A stretch of 64,000 bases of DNA, from the NCBI RefSeq assembly GCF_900095885.1, contig NZ_LT615367.1:1054001-1118000 (forward strand). The letters are read 5' to 3'. Source of the stretch: Dickeya aquatica (GTDB lineage: Bacteria > Pseudomonadota > Gammaproteobacteria > Enterobacterales > Enterobacteriaceae). Positions 12,578 through 21,989 of this stretch are shown piece by piece. The notes beneath the pieces are model-generated. The model ran no database searches, was not told the origin of the DNA, and was given only the letters and a program-made list of their open reading frames with translations. The position numbers and the translations under genes are program-made. Within the stretch, counting starts at the first letter, position 1, and each line of letters starts with the position of its first letter.

Positions 12578-13678
12578 TTACGGCAGTGTCGGTGACCAGT
12601 CCCCCAGAACTTTGCTCTGGGTGTATTCTGCTGCCTGAGCGTCGGTTAACTGACGACGATCTTTACTGACTGCGGCACCTGCGCCATACGACTTGTACTC
12701 AAAAAAGCGTGAGTCTTCGGGTAAGAAGTAAATGGTATTGCCGTTTTTATCTTTACCGGACATTTTGTCCCACCCGTAAATATGGTTATCCATACTGGTA
12801 TTCAGAAATACGGTCTGCCCGATAGCGTTAGGATCGGCATAACGGCCATCCGAGAAGGTAGTGGTTGGATGCCAAGGGCGTCCCAGGCCATAGGTTTTTG
12901 CCGCGACGGAGTCACTTTCTTTCACAACACGGCTGTTAGCAATAACCAGACCGTATTTTTGATTGATATTGGTGCTGGGGGCGGTCAGATAGCCTGAGAC
13001 ATTACCGCTTTTTACATCGGCACGATAGCGAGCGACCAGATCACAGTTGTTGATAAAGGCGGTGCCGTCACCAAAGATGAAATCAACCGTGCCGCTAATT
13101 CTGCAATCAGAGAAGAAGCTGCGCCCGCCTGAGACATACAGCGTATCCTGATAGCCCGTCAGGCTGATATCTTTAAAGTAAACACGGTCGCTGCCTTTGG
13201 TGACATAGAGTGCCACCGCCTGAGTATCTTTAATTTTTGTGGTATCGGTGTCGCTTTTAGCCTGATTAGCCGGGAAATCAAAGTCGTTACGAATCGTCAA
13301 TGACTCGGCGCTAAAGTCTTTTGCGGTAATGGTCACGGTGCTGCTGCCCGCGGTGCCCCATTTGGTGCCGTCAGATTTCAGTGTTCCGGCTGCCGTGGTG
13401 GCGGCGATGATGGTGCCGCTACGGCTTTCCCCTTTCAGATGCAGGTTACTGCGGGTAATCGTCAGCCGTTCATTATAGACGCCGTTTTTTACCAGAATAA
13501 CGAATGGCGTACTGCCTGCGGGGGCGCTGGCAATGGCATCAGCAATGGTTTTGAAGGCCTTGCTGTCGCTGCTGGATTTAGAAACTACCGCATTATACGT
13601 GGTAGCCGCCTGAGCGTGATGAACGCTGGCGGCGATAATTAATGACAGCGCCAGAGCGCCAGAGAGCGTTTTAGTCAT
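12578..13678 (-). CDS. pemA: Pectin methylesterase PemA, secreted
   Basis: Removes methyl groups from pectin so that pectate lyases can act. From the ATG at 13678 the protein is 366 aa, the length I recall for PemA of Dickeya dadantii; a start two codons upstream would sit only two bases from the AAAGGA ribosome site. A signal peptide ends at about AQAATTYN. CE8 family signatures are visible: GYQDTLYVSGG with the catalytic Asp, GTVDFIFGDG with the second Asp, and the Arg of GRPWHP. It is last in the paeY-pemA part of the cluster, 62 bases after paeY. Secretion through the Out type II system is established for the family, but out genes are not in this window. Confidence 0.95.
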   Translation of the reverse strand: MTKTLSGALALSLIIAASVHHAQAATTYNAVVSKSSSDSKAFKTIADAIASAPAGSTPFVILVKNGVYNERLTITRSNLHLKGESRSGTIIAATTAAGTLKSDGTKWGTAGSSTVTITAKDFSAESLTIRNDFDFPANQAKSDTDTTKIKDTQAVALYVTKGSDRVYFKDISLTGYQDTLYVSGGRSFFSDCRISGTVDFIFGDGTAFINNCDLVARYRADVKSGNVSGYLTAPSTNINQKYGLVIANSRVVKESDSVAAKTYGLGRPWHPTTTFSDGRYADPNAIGQTVFLNTSMDNHIYGWDKMSGKDKNGNTIYFLPEDSRFFEYKSYGAGAAVSKDRRQLTDAQAAEYTQSKVLGDWSPTLP

Positions 13679-13739
13679 ACACATATTCCTTTAGTGGTAG
13701 AGTGGCTGTGTCCAGGTGCGTCATGCACGAGTAACGTCT

Positions 13740-15395
13740 TTATTTTTTCTCAACCCGTTGTAATTTATCAGCCAGATTGCGTAGCACGGGTGTTGAGCGA
13801 ATTTGCCCGGCAACGATGGCGGCAACGGCCTGAGCCCCTTTTTGTTGAAAGTGGGTGGTATCGGGTTTATCGATACTGCCGGTTTGATCGAGATAATAAG
13901 GGTAACGAGCCGGGTCAACGGCCAGCCAGTATTGTTGCCATTGTTGGCCATCGCCTTGATTTGCCAATGCCAGCGTGGCGGTTTCTACATCCAGAAGCGG
14001 GATGTTATTTTTACTGGCCGTGTCACGAATAGTCTGGGTGTAGTCGCCAACAAACGCATAGCCACCACTTTTATTCTGTTTGGTCAGATGGCTGTGAACC
14101 GCTGGCGTGCCATTTTTCCCTTCTGCGGTTTTCACCCGTGCCGTTGGTGTGAGTAACACCGGTATCAGCCGGTGTGACCGGGCATAGCGAATGTAACGCT
14201 CCAGTGAAATCTGGAACGACATATCAGGCTTCCCGGCCGGATACTGTGGGTGACCACTAGCATCATTCGGATAGGTGCATAAGTTGGCAACATCCGCAGC
14301 CCCTCTCACCGCTTTTTGGCTATCGCAATTTTGGTCGTTATGCCCCATCCCGATAAACAGATAATCCCCTGGACGCATAAAAGGCTCCATTTGGCGGAAC
14401 CAGCCTTCGTAGTAAAAATCACGAGAGCTTCGCCCGGAACGGGCTCCATTGACGATAACCACATGACTCTCTGGGCGGAACTGCTGGTCAAAAAGCTGTC
14501 CCCATCCCATTCGGGGGAAGCGCGCTCGTTCGTAAGTGGCGGCGGTTGAATCGCTCACGATAAAGATACGTGTACGTGCCTGCTCCAGCGCTTTACGCTG
14601 TTGAGTGGCGCTGTCGAAATCGAGCGCTTCATAACTTCCGGTGGCATTCAGGCCGACAATTGGCCGAAATGCGATGTCGGTCAGTACCGCGTGGCCAGCC
14701 TGCCCGGTGTTGTTATCGTAATTACGGGCGTGTGTTATCAGTTGCAGTACGCGGCTGAATGCAGGGGTGAGCGTTTCTGCATAGGTGAGCGGGTCGAACT
14801 GGCCGGAGAGACCCGCCTGCTTTAAGGCGTCGTCAAAACCGAGGTGAAACTCGTGATATGCCGTGTCCCAGGCAGAGATTGACAGCGGCGGCAGCGTGTC
14901 GGCGTCAATCAATTGCTGGGGGCCAAGATATCCCGCTGATGACGCAACATCAGAGGCAATACGATCGGTCAATGGGTTGATATTAATGCGGTTCTCTGAC
15001 CCACTGCGCAGTGTGGTAGCGAGTGCACTCAGGCAAATGCTCCGTAACTGATTACTTGCAATACAGTTTCTCTCGCCAGCTTCCGTGGCTGACAGGCGTA
15101 AAGGGGCAACCATAGAGGAAACATCGGCATAAAACCGTCCCTGGATATCGGTTTTGATTTCCCGCTGTGTGCCATGCTGGTCTTTGATAACCACGGTTGC
15201 CGGGAAGCGGATATCACGATAGGCCACTCTGCCACGGATCTGGGTATTTTGCGCCAGAGTAACAACATCAAATGTTGCCTGAGAGGAGACGGTGGTTGTC
15301 GCTGGTGTGGTGCTTTCTGCCTGAGCGAGCGTTGGCAGAAAGCACAGTGATATGAGTAAGAACACATTTTTAGTGATGGTTGTGCGTTTGGTCAT
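13740..15395 (-). CDS. paeY: Pectin acetylesterase PaeY, secreted
   Basis: Deacetylates homogalacturonan, acting together with PemA and the pectate lyases. The 551-aa protein has a signal peptide (cut near LAQAES), an N-terminal region of about 250 residues without obvious motif, and a C-terminal SGNH/GDSL hydrolase domain with Ser in FIVSDSTAATYE, Gly/Arg block VNGARSGRSSRD, Asn in FIGMGHNDQ and the Asp/His pair in DKPDTTHF. It lies between pelD and pemA, as in Dickeya dadantii, where the three are cotranscribed. A terminator sits between pelD and paeY, so paeY-pemA probably depend on read-through or a second promoter. Confidence 0.92.
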   Translation of the reverse strand: MTKRTTITKNVFLLISLCFLPTLAQAESTTPATTTVSSQATFDVVTLAQNTQIRGRVAYRDIRFPATVVIKDQHGTQREIKTDIQGRFYADVSSMVAPLRLSATEAGERNCIASNQLRSICLSALATTLRSGSENRININPLTDRIASDVASSAGYLGPQQLIDADTLPPLSISAWDTAYHEFHLGFDDALKQAGLSGQFDPLTYAETLTPAFSRVLQLITHARNYDNNTGQAGHAVLTDIAFRPIVGLNATGSYEALDFDSATQQRKALEQARTRIFIVSDSTAATYERARFPRMGWGQLFDQQFRPESHVVIVNGARSGRSSRDFYYEGWFRQMEPFMRPGDYLFIGMGHNDQNCDSQKAVRGAADVANLCTYPNDASGHPQYPAGKPDMSFQISLERYIRYARSHRLIPVLLTPTARVKTAEGKNGTPAVHSHLTKQNKSGGYAFVGDYTQTIRDTASKNNIPLLDVETATLALANQGDGQQWQQYWLAVDPARYPYYLDQTGSIDKPDTTHFQQKGAQAVAAIVAGQIRSTPVLRNLADKLQRVEKK

Positions 15396-15436
15396 GGCCT
15401 CTATCTCAATTCAGTCTACACCGAGCGGTTAAATGG

Positions 15437-15467
15437 ACGAAAAAACGGCCACTTTTGCAAGTGGCCG
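15437..15467 (-). terminator. Terminator between pelD/E and paeY
   Basis: On the minus strand CGGCCACTT (15467-15459), loop GCAA, AAGTGGCCG (15454-15446), then six T (15445-15440). Strong stem and T-tract 20 bases after the pelD/E stop. Confidence 0.9.
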
Positions 15468-15486
15468 CGGTTTGGTGCAGGCAGAA

Positions 15487-16650
15487 TTACAGTTTGCCGT
15501 AACCTGCGCTGCTGACGATGCTGTTAGCCAGGCTGGTCGTCATCGTTTGAGCGCTATATTTGTATGGCAGAGTCGGTTTGTAAGCGGTCAGGCCACAGGT
15601 ATCCAGTTTGGTGGTTGTGGAACCATTCACCAGAGAGCCTTTATCGGAGAATACCTTACTGTTGAAGGATTTCACGATGCTGCACTCAGGGTTCTGACCG
15701 TCAATGCTCTTCAGATTAGCAAGGGTAAATGAGTTAGATTCAGACAGAATGCTGCCGCTGGTGCCAAGACCGAAGCTGTACAGGTACGGGTATACACTGT
15801 GCTTCACATCACCCAGATAGACGTTGTTGTAAGCATGGATGCTACCGAAGCGTACACGCGGGGTACGTTCAGTCACGCGGTCAAACACGTTGTTGTGGAA
15901 GGTCACGTGCAGTTTGCCGGAGTCCTGTGCACCGTTGCCGTCGCTATGGCCGATCAGGATGGTTTTGTCATGCAGTTCAAAGCGGCTGTTAGAGACGGTG
16001 ACATAGTCAGAGCCTTTTTTGATATCCAGCGCGCCGTCATGCTGAACGTATTTTTCGCCATTTTTTGTGGTGTATTTGTCATCAGTGAAGCTACCGTCAC
16101 TGATGGTTACATGGTCAACCCAAACGTTAGTGGAGCTGTCGATAACCGCGGCATCCCACTCGGCGTTCCAGCCGTCACCGGTTTCATATTTCGGTGCGAT
16201 ATCTACCGGTGTTTCAATATACAGGTTGCGCAGAATAACGTTGCTCACACCTTTGATAACCAGAGAACCGTTGGTGAATTTACCATTGCTGCCAACACCG
16301 ATAATGGTGGTATTGGAAGGAATGCTGATCTGACTACGGGTTTTCTGATCTGTCGTATCGGTGTAAGCCTTACCGCCGCTGATATCAATCGGCCCTGTGA
16401 CTTTGATGATTTTGGGTGACGCATCAGTCCCGTTCAGCGCTTTTTTAAAGTCGGCGATATTTTTTACTTCAATGGCTTTGGCTGCTGTTGCTTTTGCACC
16501 CCCGGTGGTGCCGCCGTTTTGTGTGGCCCAGCCAGTGGTTGCAGCATCGGTTTCCCCTGCTGCATAAGCGGTGGAGGTCATCAGTGCAGCTGTTACAACA
16601 GCGGCCAGTAAACTTTTGGTTCCGATAGAATGTACACGCGTGTTTTTCAT
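15487..16650 (-). CDS. pelD: Pectate lyase PelD/PelE type (PL1), secreted
   Basis: Cleaves polygalacturonate by calcium-dependent beta-elimination; a main maceration enzyme of soft-rot bacteria. The 387-aa protein has a signal peptide ending near AYAAGETD and the parallel beta-helix PL1 signatures: DGWNAEWDA (calcium ligands), [32 protein letters not shown] and [12 protein letters not shown] with the catalytic Arg. From memory it is closer to D. dadantii PelE/PelD than to PelA, and it occupies the pelD position next to paeY. D. dadantii carries both pelE and pelD here, so the symbol is by position; pelE would be equally defensible. Confidence 0.88.
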   Translation of the reverse strand: MKNTRVHSIGTKSLLAAVVTAALMTSTAYAAGETDAATTGWATQNGGTTGGAKATAAKAIEVKNIADFKKALNGTDASPKIIKVTGPIDISGGKAYTDTTDQKTRSQISIPSNTTIIGVGSNGKFTNGSLVIKGVSNVILRNLYIETPVDIAPKYETGDGWNAEWDAAVIDSSTNVWVDHVTISDGSFTDDKYTTKNGEKYVQHDGALDIKKGSDYVTVSNSRFELHDKTILIGHSDGNGAQDSGKLHVTFHNNVFDRVTERTPRVRFGSIHAYNNVYLGDVKHSVYPYLYSFGLGTSGSILSESNSFTLANLKSIDGQNPECSIVKSFNSKVFSDKGSLVNGSTTTKLDTCGLTAYKPTLPYKYSAQTMTTSLANSIVSSAGYGKL

Positions 16651-16715
16651 AAACAGTGTCCTTGCGCTAAAAGCGCTTGTCCAATTAGCGGTGATTGAAA
16701 AGTGTTTCTTTTAAA

Positions 16716-16734
16716 AATGAAATGCCATTTTATC
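16716..16734 (-). promoter_or_regulatory. Candidate KdgR operator of pelD/E
   Basis: AATGAAATGCCATTTTATC resembles the KdgR box AATGAAACATTGTTTCATT, with outer half-sites AATGAAA and TTTTAT preserved and a poor centre. It lies 66 bases upstream of the start codon, just downstream of the inferred transcription start near 16743. KdgR repression of pel genes, relieved by pectin breakdown products, is established in Dickeya. Confidence 0.5.
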
Positions 16735-16750
16735 TTCTGGCAAGGTGGAT

Positions 16751-16792
16751 TTTTAAGCATTTTGCGGTGATCGTTTTGTGAGCTAAATCTCG
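16751..16792 (-). promoter_or_regulatory. Candidate CRP-dependent promoter of pelD/E
   Basis: TGTGA-N6-TCTCG at 16777-16792 matches the CRP site at 8 of 10 fixed positions. A minus-strand -10-like TTAAAA lies at 16756-16751. A start at about 16743 would put the CRP site at -41.5, a class II arrangement. CRP activation of pel genes is known; these exact coordinates are my inference. Confidence 0.45.
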
Positions 16793-16877
16793 TTATTTAA
16801 ATGGTGGGTGTTAATTTTATTTAAAGTGTGATCGAGACCGGTAACTTTTGATTACAGTTGTTGAATTAATTTTTATA

Positions 16878-16902
16878 TTAATTTCAATCGATTGAATTAG
16901 TG
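16878..16902. repeat. 25-bp element shared with the pelA upstream region (copy 1)
   Basis: Contains the perfect palindrome TTCAATCGATTGAA. It matches 18776-18800 at 21 of 25 positions. It lies 228-252 bases upstream of the pelD/E start. No regulator is assigned. Confidence 0.7.
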
Positions 16903-17231
16903 TTTTGGGTTGTTCTAAGTAAAACCATTAACAAATGATTCGATATTTATTAAATAAAAATTTATTAATCTGTATTTCTTATCGGTGTAACCGGCTGATT
17001 TCTATGTGTGAAGAGCACTGAGTAAACATACTATCAGGCTTATCTATTATGACGATATGAGATACCGTTTGGGTGATATTTTCCGCGAGTACATCTGGCC
17101 GGAGCAATGACTTTATAACAATAATATCGATATATTGATAAAAAATTAGCAATGCAGGCGGCTTTGGCAGGAAATACAGTAAATCTTCGATAATGCAGCA
17201 TCAGTGATATCGTTCATGTGCTGTCAGCCAA

Positions 17232-17260
17232 ACAAAAAACGGCTGCATGAGTGCAGCCGT
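17232..17260 (-). terminator. pelA terminator
   Basis: On the minus strand ACGGCTGCA, loop CTCA, TGCAGCCGT, then a T run (17239-17234). It follows the pelA stop by about 32 bases. Confidence 0.92.
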
Positions 17261-17291
17261 AATAGCATAAACGAGATGAAAAAAGCGGTGA

Positions 17292-18476
17292 TTACAGTTT
17301 TCCTGCGCCCGCTTTGTCAGTAATCGACTGAGCCAGACTGTCTGTCATCGGCTGAACCGTATAGGTGTAAGGGATTTTGCTGGTATAAGCGCTAAATCCA
17401 CAGCCTGATAAATCAACGGCGCTGCCATTAAATGTTGAGCCGTTGTCAGAGAAGATAGAGCCGTTGAATTTTTTCACCACTTTACACGCTTTGCTGGCGC
17501 TGAGATTAGCGATAGTGAAGCTGTTGCCTTCAGACAGCACGCTGCCGCTGGTGCCGATGCCAAAGCTGTACAGGTAACGATAGACCGGATCTTTCGCATC
17601 GCCTTTAAACACGTTGTTAAAGCTGTGGATACTGCCGTAGCGCACGCGTGGCGCGCGCTCGGTGACGCGGTTGAACACGTTGTTAAACAGCGTGACGTGC
17701 AGTTTGCCTTTGTCCTGCGCGGAGTTCGTGTCGCTGTGGCCAATCAGCATGGTTTTGTCATGTTGATCAATCAGGCTGTTGGAAATCGTGACGTAATCAG
17801 AGCCGCGTTTGATATCCAGTGCGCCATCATGCTGGACATAGGTTTCGCCATCTTTGGTGGTGTACATGTCATCGGTAAAGGTGCCGTCGCTGATTGTGAC
17901 ATGATCGACCCAAATGTGGTGTGCACCATTGGTGATATTCATGGCATCCCATTCTGCGTTCCAGCCATCACCGGATTCATAATGCGGTTCAACATCAATC
18001 GGCGTTTGGATATATACGTTACGGATAATAACGTTATTGGTTCCATCTGTGCCATCAACGATTAATGAGCCATTGATAAACTTGGCATCTGTACCAAGAC
18101 CAAAAATGGTGGTATTGGCCGGAATCAGAATTTGGCTGCGGGCTTTCTGGTCAGCAAAATTGGAATAAGGCGTACCACCGCTGATGTCGATAGTCCCTTT
18201 TATCTGAATAATTTTGGCGGTAGTACCGGCGCTCAGGGCGTTAGTGAATTCACTGATATTGGTCACAATTGAGATATTGTCACTGGTCGCTGCAGCCCCG
18301 CCCGTTGTGGAGCCGTTCTGTGAAGCCCAGCCGATAGTCGGTGCCGCGTCCCGAGCTGTGGCATTAAGCAGCGCAGCAGCTGAAGCCCCAGAAACCATCG
18401 CACCGGTAATTAGCACTGCCAGCAGCGTTTTGCCAGCCAAAGAACATCCAGAGAATTTGTTCATCATCATTTTCAT
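17292..18476 (-). CDS. pelA: Pectate lyase PelA (PL1), secreted
   Basis: Second pectate lyase of the cluster, paralogous to the neighbouring PelD/E. The 394-aa protein has a signal peptide ([10 protein letters not shown]..., cut near GASAAALL) and the same PL1 blocks: [54 protein letters not shown] and [12 protein letters not shown]. The middle and C-terminus closely follow D. dadantii PelA as I recall it, including [21 protein letters not shown]. Several in-frame ATGs at the start leave the exact N-terminus uncertain by four residues. It ends at its own terminator, so it is monocistronic. Confidence 0.92.
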   Translation of the reverse strand: MKMMMNKFSGCSLAGKTLLAVLITGAMVSGASAAALLNATARDAAPTIGWASQNGSTTGGAAATSDNISIVTNISEFTNALSAGTTAKIIQIKGTIDISGGTPYSNFADQKARSQILIPANTTIFGLGTDAKFINGSLIVDGTDGTNNVIIRNVYIQTPIDVEPHYESGDGWNAEWDAMNITNGAHHIWVDHVTISDGTFTDDMYTTKDGETYVQHDGALDIKRGSDYVTISNSLIDQHDKTMLIGHSDTNSAQDKGKLHVTLFNNVFNRVTERAPRVRYGSIHSFNNVFKGDAKDPVYRYLYSFGIGTSGSVLSEGNSFTIANLSASKACKVVKKFNGSIFSDNGSTFNGSAVDLSGCGFSAYTSKIPYTYTVQPMTDSLAQSITDKAGAGKL

Positions 18477-18775
18477 TACGATAAGTCCTTGAGTCCTGTG
18501 TTGATTATTGAAAATAATTTCCCTATTTTCCCATTATATTCCTAATAACAGGTTTACTGGCTTTCCTGATGCTCTCTGCTTATGTCCTAATGCCAGCATT
18601 AAAGGCGGATAATATCCTCCTTTTGCTGTCATTGTTGCAGATGACAGCAGGACTAAGGGATATTTTCATGTTGCCGTTAGTTTCACCATGAAATGGTAAA
18701 TTTTGTGTTGGTCTTTATATTTTCAGCAAAAAAAACCACCGTTTAACGGCCGTCAATGAATACAATCTATTTATT

Positions 18776-18800
18776 TTAATTTCAATAAATCGAATTAATG
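18776..18800. repeat. 25-bp element shared with the pelD/E upstream region (copy 2)
   Basis: Same element as 16878-16902 (21 of 25 identical), here abutting the KdgR box and with an imperfect palindrome core (TTCAATAAATCGAA). Confidence 0.7.
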
Positions 18801-18849
18801 AAACATCGTTTTAAATGTAACATTATGTTATTTTCTTATCGCTTGTCTA
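18797..18849 (-). promoter_or_regulatory. Candidate distal pelA promoter with KdgR operator
   Basis: AATGAAACATCGTTTTAAA at 18797-18815 is a strong match to the KdgR box. Immediately upstream on the minus strand are -35 TAGACA (18849-18844) and -10 CATAAT (18827-18822) separated by 16 bases, which would start transcription near 18815, right at the operator. This implies a leader of about 340 nt. A second -10 (TATAAT, 18538-18533) close to the gene could be an alternative promoter. Confidence 0.6.
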
Positions 18850-19013
18850 TCATTTTAGAATGAAGGAAGGGGATGAAAGTGAGTAAAATTCCCGATAATG
18901 TGATGGAGTCTGCATATATACATGCTGATATTTAGCAGTGTGCCTCATTGTCATCGGGGTAGGGTATATGTTGAGACAGGTGCTGTATTTTTTTTCAGTG
19001 GAAAATAGATAAA

Positions 19014-19050
19014 CCAGGTTATCGCGATCGCCGGGGCGTCGATAACCTGG
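19014..19050 (-). terminator. hmp terminator
   Basis: Eleven-base perfect inverted repeat CCAGGTTATCG / CGATAACCTGG (19014-19024 and 19040-19050), followed on the minus strand by a T-rich stretch (TTTATCTATTTT). It lies 33 bases after the hmp stop. Confidence 0.8.
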
Positions 19051-19082
19051 AAATATCAGACAAGAAAATACATTTAGTCAAA

Positions 19083-20267
19083 TTATTCAATCATTTTATG
19101 CGGGCCAAAAGATTCATAGTGAATCTGTGAACGGGGGATCCCCAGTTCAAGTAACTGCCGAATGGCGAACTGCATAAATGCCACAGGCCCGCATACGTAG
19201 CAATGCAGGTCATTAACCGGCAGCGTAACCGGTATGTCTTTTAATACCATCAGACCCGTAAGTGCTGAAACGGTGGGGTCAGCAGGCGTATCGCGATACC
19301 AGACATAACGTTGTAACTGGGGTAAATCAGTCGCGATATCGGCGACTTCATCAGCAAACGCATGGGCCTGCGCATTTTCACAGGCGTGTAACCAGAAAAT
19401 ATCTGCCTGATGCTGCTGCTGTTTCAGGCTATCTAGCATACTGAGCATGGGCGTCTGGCCGACGCCGGCGGAAATCAGCGCGACCGGTGTGGCTGGATGA
19501 AGGTCGAGAAAGAAATCACCATGCGGAGCGGCCAGTTCAATTACATCACCTTCACGGCTGACGTCGTGTAAATAGCCGGAAACGGTTCCCTGTGTTTCGC
19601 GCTTGACGGCAATGCGGTAGTGGCGAGCATGTGGTGCATGAGTTAGTGAGTACTGACGAATCTCCTGATTGGCAAAGCTCGCCGAACGCAGGTAAAGCGC
19701 CAGATATTGTCCAGGGCGGAATACGGCAACCGGGCCTCCATCTACCGGTTCCAAAATAAAGCTTGTTATCACGCTGCTTTGCACTTGTTTTGACACAATG
19801 CGAAAGGGGCGCGTTCCACGCCAGCCGCCTTCCTGAGCGGCACTTTGCTGATAAATATCACTTTCGCGCTGAATGAAAACATCCGCCAACACTTGATAAG
19901 CCTTACCCCAGGCATCCAGTACCGCTTGCCCGGGGTTGAACATTTCATCCAGCGTTGCCAGCAAGTGAGTGCCTACTATCTGATATTGTTCGGGCTGAAT
20001 ATTAAAACTGGCGTGTTTTTGAGCGATGCGCTCTACCGCAGGCAGCAACGCGGGTAAGTCCTCAATGTGCGTGGCATAAGCACAAATGGCATTGAACAGC
20101 GCTTCGCGCTGATCGCCATTACGCTGATTGCTCATGTTGAAGATCTCTTTCAGCTCAGGATTATGCTGGAACATGCGTTGATAGAAATGTGCGGTTAACG
20201 CAGGGCCGGTTTCCGCCAGCAGGGGGATGGTTGATTGGATGGTAGCGATGGTTTGTTTGTCCAGCAT
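19083..20267 (-). CDS. hmp: Flavohaemoprotein / nitric oxide dioxygenase Hmp (HmpX)
   Basis: Detoxifies nitric oxide to nitrate with O2 and NAD(P)H, protecting against plant-derived and respiratory NO. The ATG at 20267 (MLDKQT) is chosen because GAGG lies six bases before it and the E. coli protein starts there; 394 aa. Domains: globin (about 1-138), FAD-binding with RQYSLTHA (near 205) and NAD-binding with [14 protein letters not shown]. An NsrR operator overlaps the promoter. In E. coli hmp is also divergent from glyA; in Dickeya it is known as hmpX, next to the pel cluster. Confidence 0.95.
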   Translation of the reverse strand: MLDKQTIATIQSTIPLLAETGPALTAHFYQRMFQHNPELKEIFNMSNQRNGDQREALFNAICAYATHIEDLPALLPAVERIAQKHASFNIQPEQYQIVGTHLLATLDEMFNPGQAVLDAWGKAYQVLADVFIQRESDIYQQSAAQEGGWRGTRPFRIVSKQVQSSVITSFILEPVDGGPVAVFRPGQYLALYLRSASFANQEIRQYSLTHAPHARHYRIAVKRETQGTVSGYLHDVSREGDVIELAAPHGDFFLDLHPATPVALISAGVGQTPMLSMLDSLKQQQHQADIFWLHACENAQAHAFADEVADIATDLPQLQRYVWYRDTPADPTVSALTGLMVLKDIPVTLPVNDLHCYVCGPVAFMQFAIRQLLELGIPRSQIHYESFGPHKMIE

Positions 20268-20292
20268 GTCTAACCTCATTCGGTTGGTTTAT

Positions 20293-20315
20293 AAGTTGCA
20301 TTTATAATGCATGTT
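20293..20315 (-). promoter_or_regulatory. NsrR operator / hmp promoter
   Basis: The 23-base site begins AAGTTGCATTT and ends ATGCATGTT; it differs from the NsrR consensus AAGATGYATTT-N-AAATRCATCTT at three positions. It overlaps a minus-strand TATAAA -10-like sequence and lies 26 bases upstream of the hmp start. NsrR, a [4Fe-4S] NO sensor, represses hmp in enterobacteria. Confidence 0.85.
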
Positions 20316-20474
20316 ATTGGAAGGCAGGCCATCTGTAAACCTTTTCCAGATGCACTTGGCCTGAAACTGTGCTGATATGCTTGATGGAAAAATGAAAAAA
20401 TCGCAGGTTGCAGATGAGAAAATGTCAGCCGGAGTGTTGATGTTTTTGTCGGTGCAAAGCCTTGTAGCACCTGT

Positions 20475-20490
20475 AGCTAATCGTTTGCGT
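20475..20490 (+). promoter_or_regulatory. PurR box upstream of glyA
   Basis: AGCTAATCGTTTGCGT matches the PurR palindrome at 12 of 16 positions with a perfect right half, the same degenerate form as the known E. coli glyA site. TATCAT at 20510-20515 is a possible -10. Confidence 0.75.
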
Positions 20491-20604
20491 AAAAACCTCT
20501 GTCAAGCCCTATCATCGCCACTCCAAAACGGTTTACACTATGTACCCACGGCCCTTTGGGGTGATTTTAATAAAGAAGCAAGTTAGCTGAGTCAGGAGAT
20601 GCGG

Positions 20605-21858
20605 ATGTTAAAGCGTGAAATGAACATTGCCGATTACGATGCCGAGCTATGGCAAGCAATGCAGCAAGAAGTGGTGCGTCAGGAAGAGCACATTGAACTG
20701 ATTGCGTCAGAAAACTATACCAGCCCGCGCGTCATGCAGGCTCAGGGGTCTCAGCTAACCAACAAATATGCCGAAGGGTACCCGGGAAAACGTTACTACG
20801 GTGGTTGCGAGTACGTTGATGTGGTTGAACAACTGGCGATTGACCGTGCCAAAGCGCTGTTTGGTGCTGACTATGCCAACGTACAGCCGCATTCCGGCTC
20901 TCAGGCTAACTTTGCTGTGTATACCGCGTTGTTACAGCCGGGTGATACCATTCTGGGGATGAACCTGGCTCACGGCGGCCACCTGACTCACGGCTCTCCG
21001 GTTAACTTGTCGGGCAAACTGTATAACGTTGTGCCTTATGGCATTGATGAAACCGGTAAGATTAACTACGACGAGATGGCTGAACTGGCCCGTACCCACA
21101 AACCGAAAATGATCGTCGGTGGCTTCTCTGCCTATTCCGGTATTGTTGACTGGGCGAAGATGCGTGAAATTGCTGACAGCATCGGTGCTTATCTGTTTGT
21201 TGACATGGCGCATATCGCCGGTCTGGTGGCCGCAGACGTTTACCCGACCCCGATTCCGCACGCACATATCGTCACCACCACCACGCATAAAACGCTGGCT
21301 GGTCCGCGTGGCGGCCTGATCCTGGCTAAAGGCGGCGATGAAGAGCTGTACAAAAAACTGAATTCTGCGGTGTTCCCAGGCGGACAGGGCGGCCCGCTGA
21401 TGCACGTCATCGCCGGTAAAGCTGTTGCACTGAAAGAAGCGATGGAGCCAGAATTCAAAGCCTACCAGCAACAAGTGGCGAAAAATGCCAAGGCGATGGT
21501 GGAAGTGTTCCTGTCCCGTGGTTTCAATGTGGTGTCTGGCGGTACAGATAACCACCTGTTTCTGCTCGATTTAGTGAGTAAAAACCTGACCGGTAAAGAA
21601 GCGGATGCTGCGCTGGGCCGTGCCAACATCACGGTTAACAAAAACAGCGTGCCGAACGATCCGAAAAGTCCGTTCGTCACTTCCGGTATCCGTATCGGCA
21701 CGCCGGCGGCCACCCGTCGCGGCTTTAAAGAAGCGGAAGTGCGTGAACTGGCCGGTTGGATCTGTGATGTGCTGGATAACATCAATGATGAAGCCGTGAT
21801 TGAGCGTACCAAGCAGAAAGTGCTGGAAATTTGCGCCCGCTTCCCGGTTTATGCCTGA
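20605..21858 (+). CDS. glyA: Serine hydroxymethyltransferase GlyA
   Basis: Interconverts serine and glycine with tetrahydrofolate, the main source of one-carbon units. Start at 20605: AGGAG (20594-20598) is six bases before this ATG, whereas an in-frame ATG at 20599 touches it. The 417-aa length equals E. coli. The PLP lysine is in [14 protein letters not shown]; further family blocks are [11 protein letters not shown] and the C-terminal [12 protein letters not shown]. Single gene with PurR box and strong terminator. Confidence 0.97.
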   Translation: MLKREMNIADYDAELWQAMQQEVVRQEEHIELIASENYTSPRVMQAQGSQLTNKYAEGYPGKRYYGGCEYVDVVEQLAIDRAKALFGADYANVQPHSGSQANFAVYTALLQPGDTILGMNLAHGGHLTHGSPVNLSGKLYNVVPYGIDETGKINYDEMAELARTHKPKMIVGGFSAYSGIVDWAKMREIADSIGAYLFVDMAHIAGLVAADVYPTPIPHAHIVTTTTHKTLAGPRGGLILAKGGDEELYKKLNSAVFPGGQGGPLMHVIAGKAVALKEAMEPEFKAYQQQVAKNAKAMVEVFLSRGFNVVSGGTDNHLFLLDLVSKNLTGKEADAALGRANITVNKNSVPNDPKSPFVTSGIRIGTPAATRRGFKEAEVRELAGWICDVLDNINDEAVIERTKQKVLEICARFPVYA

Positions 21859-21890
21859 TAGTTACCTGCTGATGTCAGCAAATGCGCTAG

Positions 21891-21919
21891 CGCCAGCCTT
21901 CGGGCTGGCGTTTTCTTTT
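21891..21919 (+). terminator. glyA terminator
   Basis: Stem CGCCAGCC (21891-21898), loop TTCG, GGCTGGCG (21903-21910), then TTTTCTTTT. Confidence 0.92.
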
Positions 21920-21989
21920 GGTACTTTTCGTTGCGTTAGTTGCGTCAGTCCTGGCTCTCTGACAGAGTAGCCAACCGTAAGGGGGCAAT

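Larger units (their letters stand above)
16651..17231. other. Long AT-rich control region between pelA and pelD/E
   Basis: About 580 bases with no convincing gene. It holds the pelD/E promoter and operator candidates and the shared 25-bp element, with AT-rich tracts (for example 16860-16980) typical of H-NS and Fis-bound pel regulatory DNA. In D. dadantii another lyase gene, pelE, lies between pelA and pelD; no residue of it was recognised here. A 17-codon ORF at 17057-17110 lacks a ribosome site and is discounted. Confidence 0.7.
18477..19013. other. Long control region between pelA and hmp
   Basis: About 540 bases without a gene, AT-rich. It contains the pelA promoter candidates, the KdgR box and the shared element. 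From about 18860 to 19013 I see nothing recognisable. Confidence 0.7.

Noticed and set aside
16686..16705. TGAAAAGTGTTTCT as KdgR site near pelD/E
   Set aside because: The half-sites are one base too close for the KdgR spacing; the site at 16716-16734 fits better.
17057..17110. 17-codon ORF (MRYRLGDIFREYIWPEQ) between pelD/E and pelA
   Set aside because: No ribosome site or promoter nearby and too short to judge; treated as chance.
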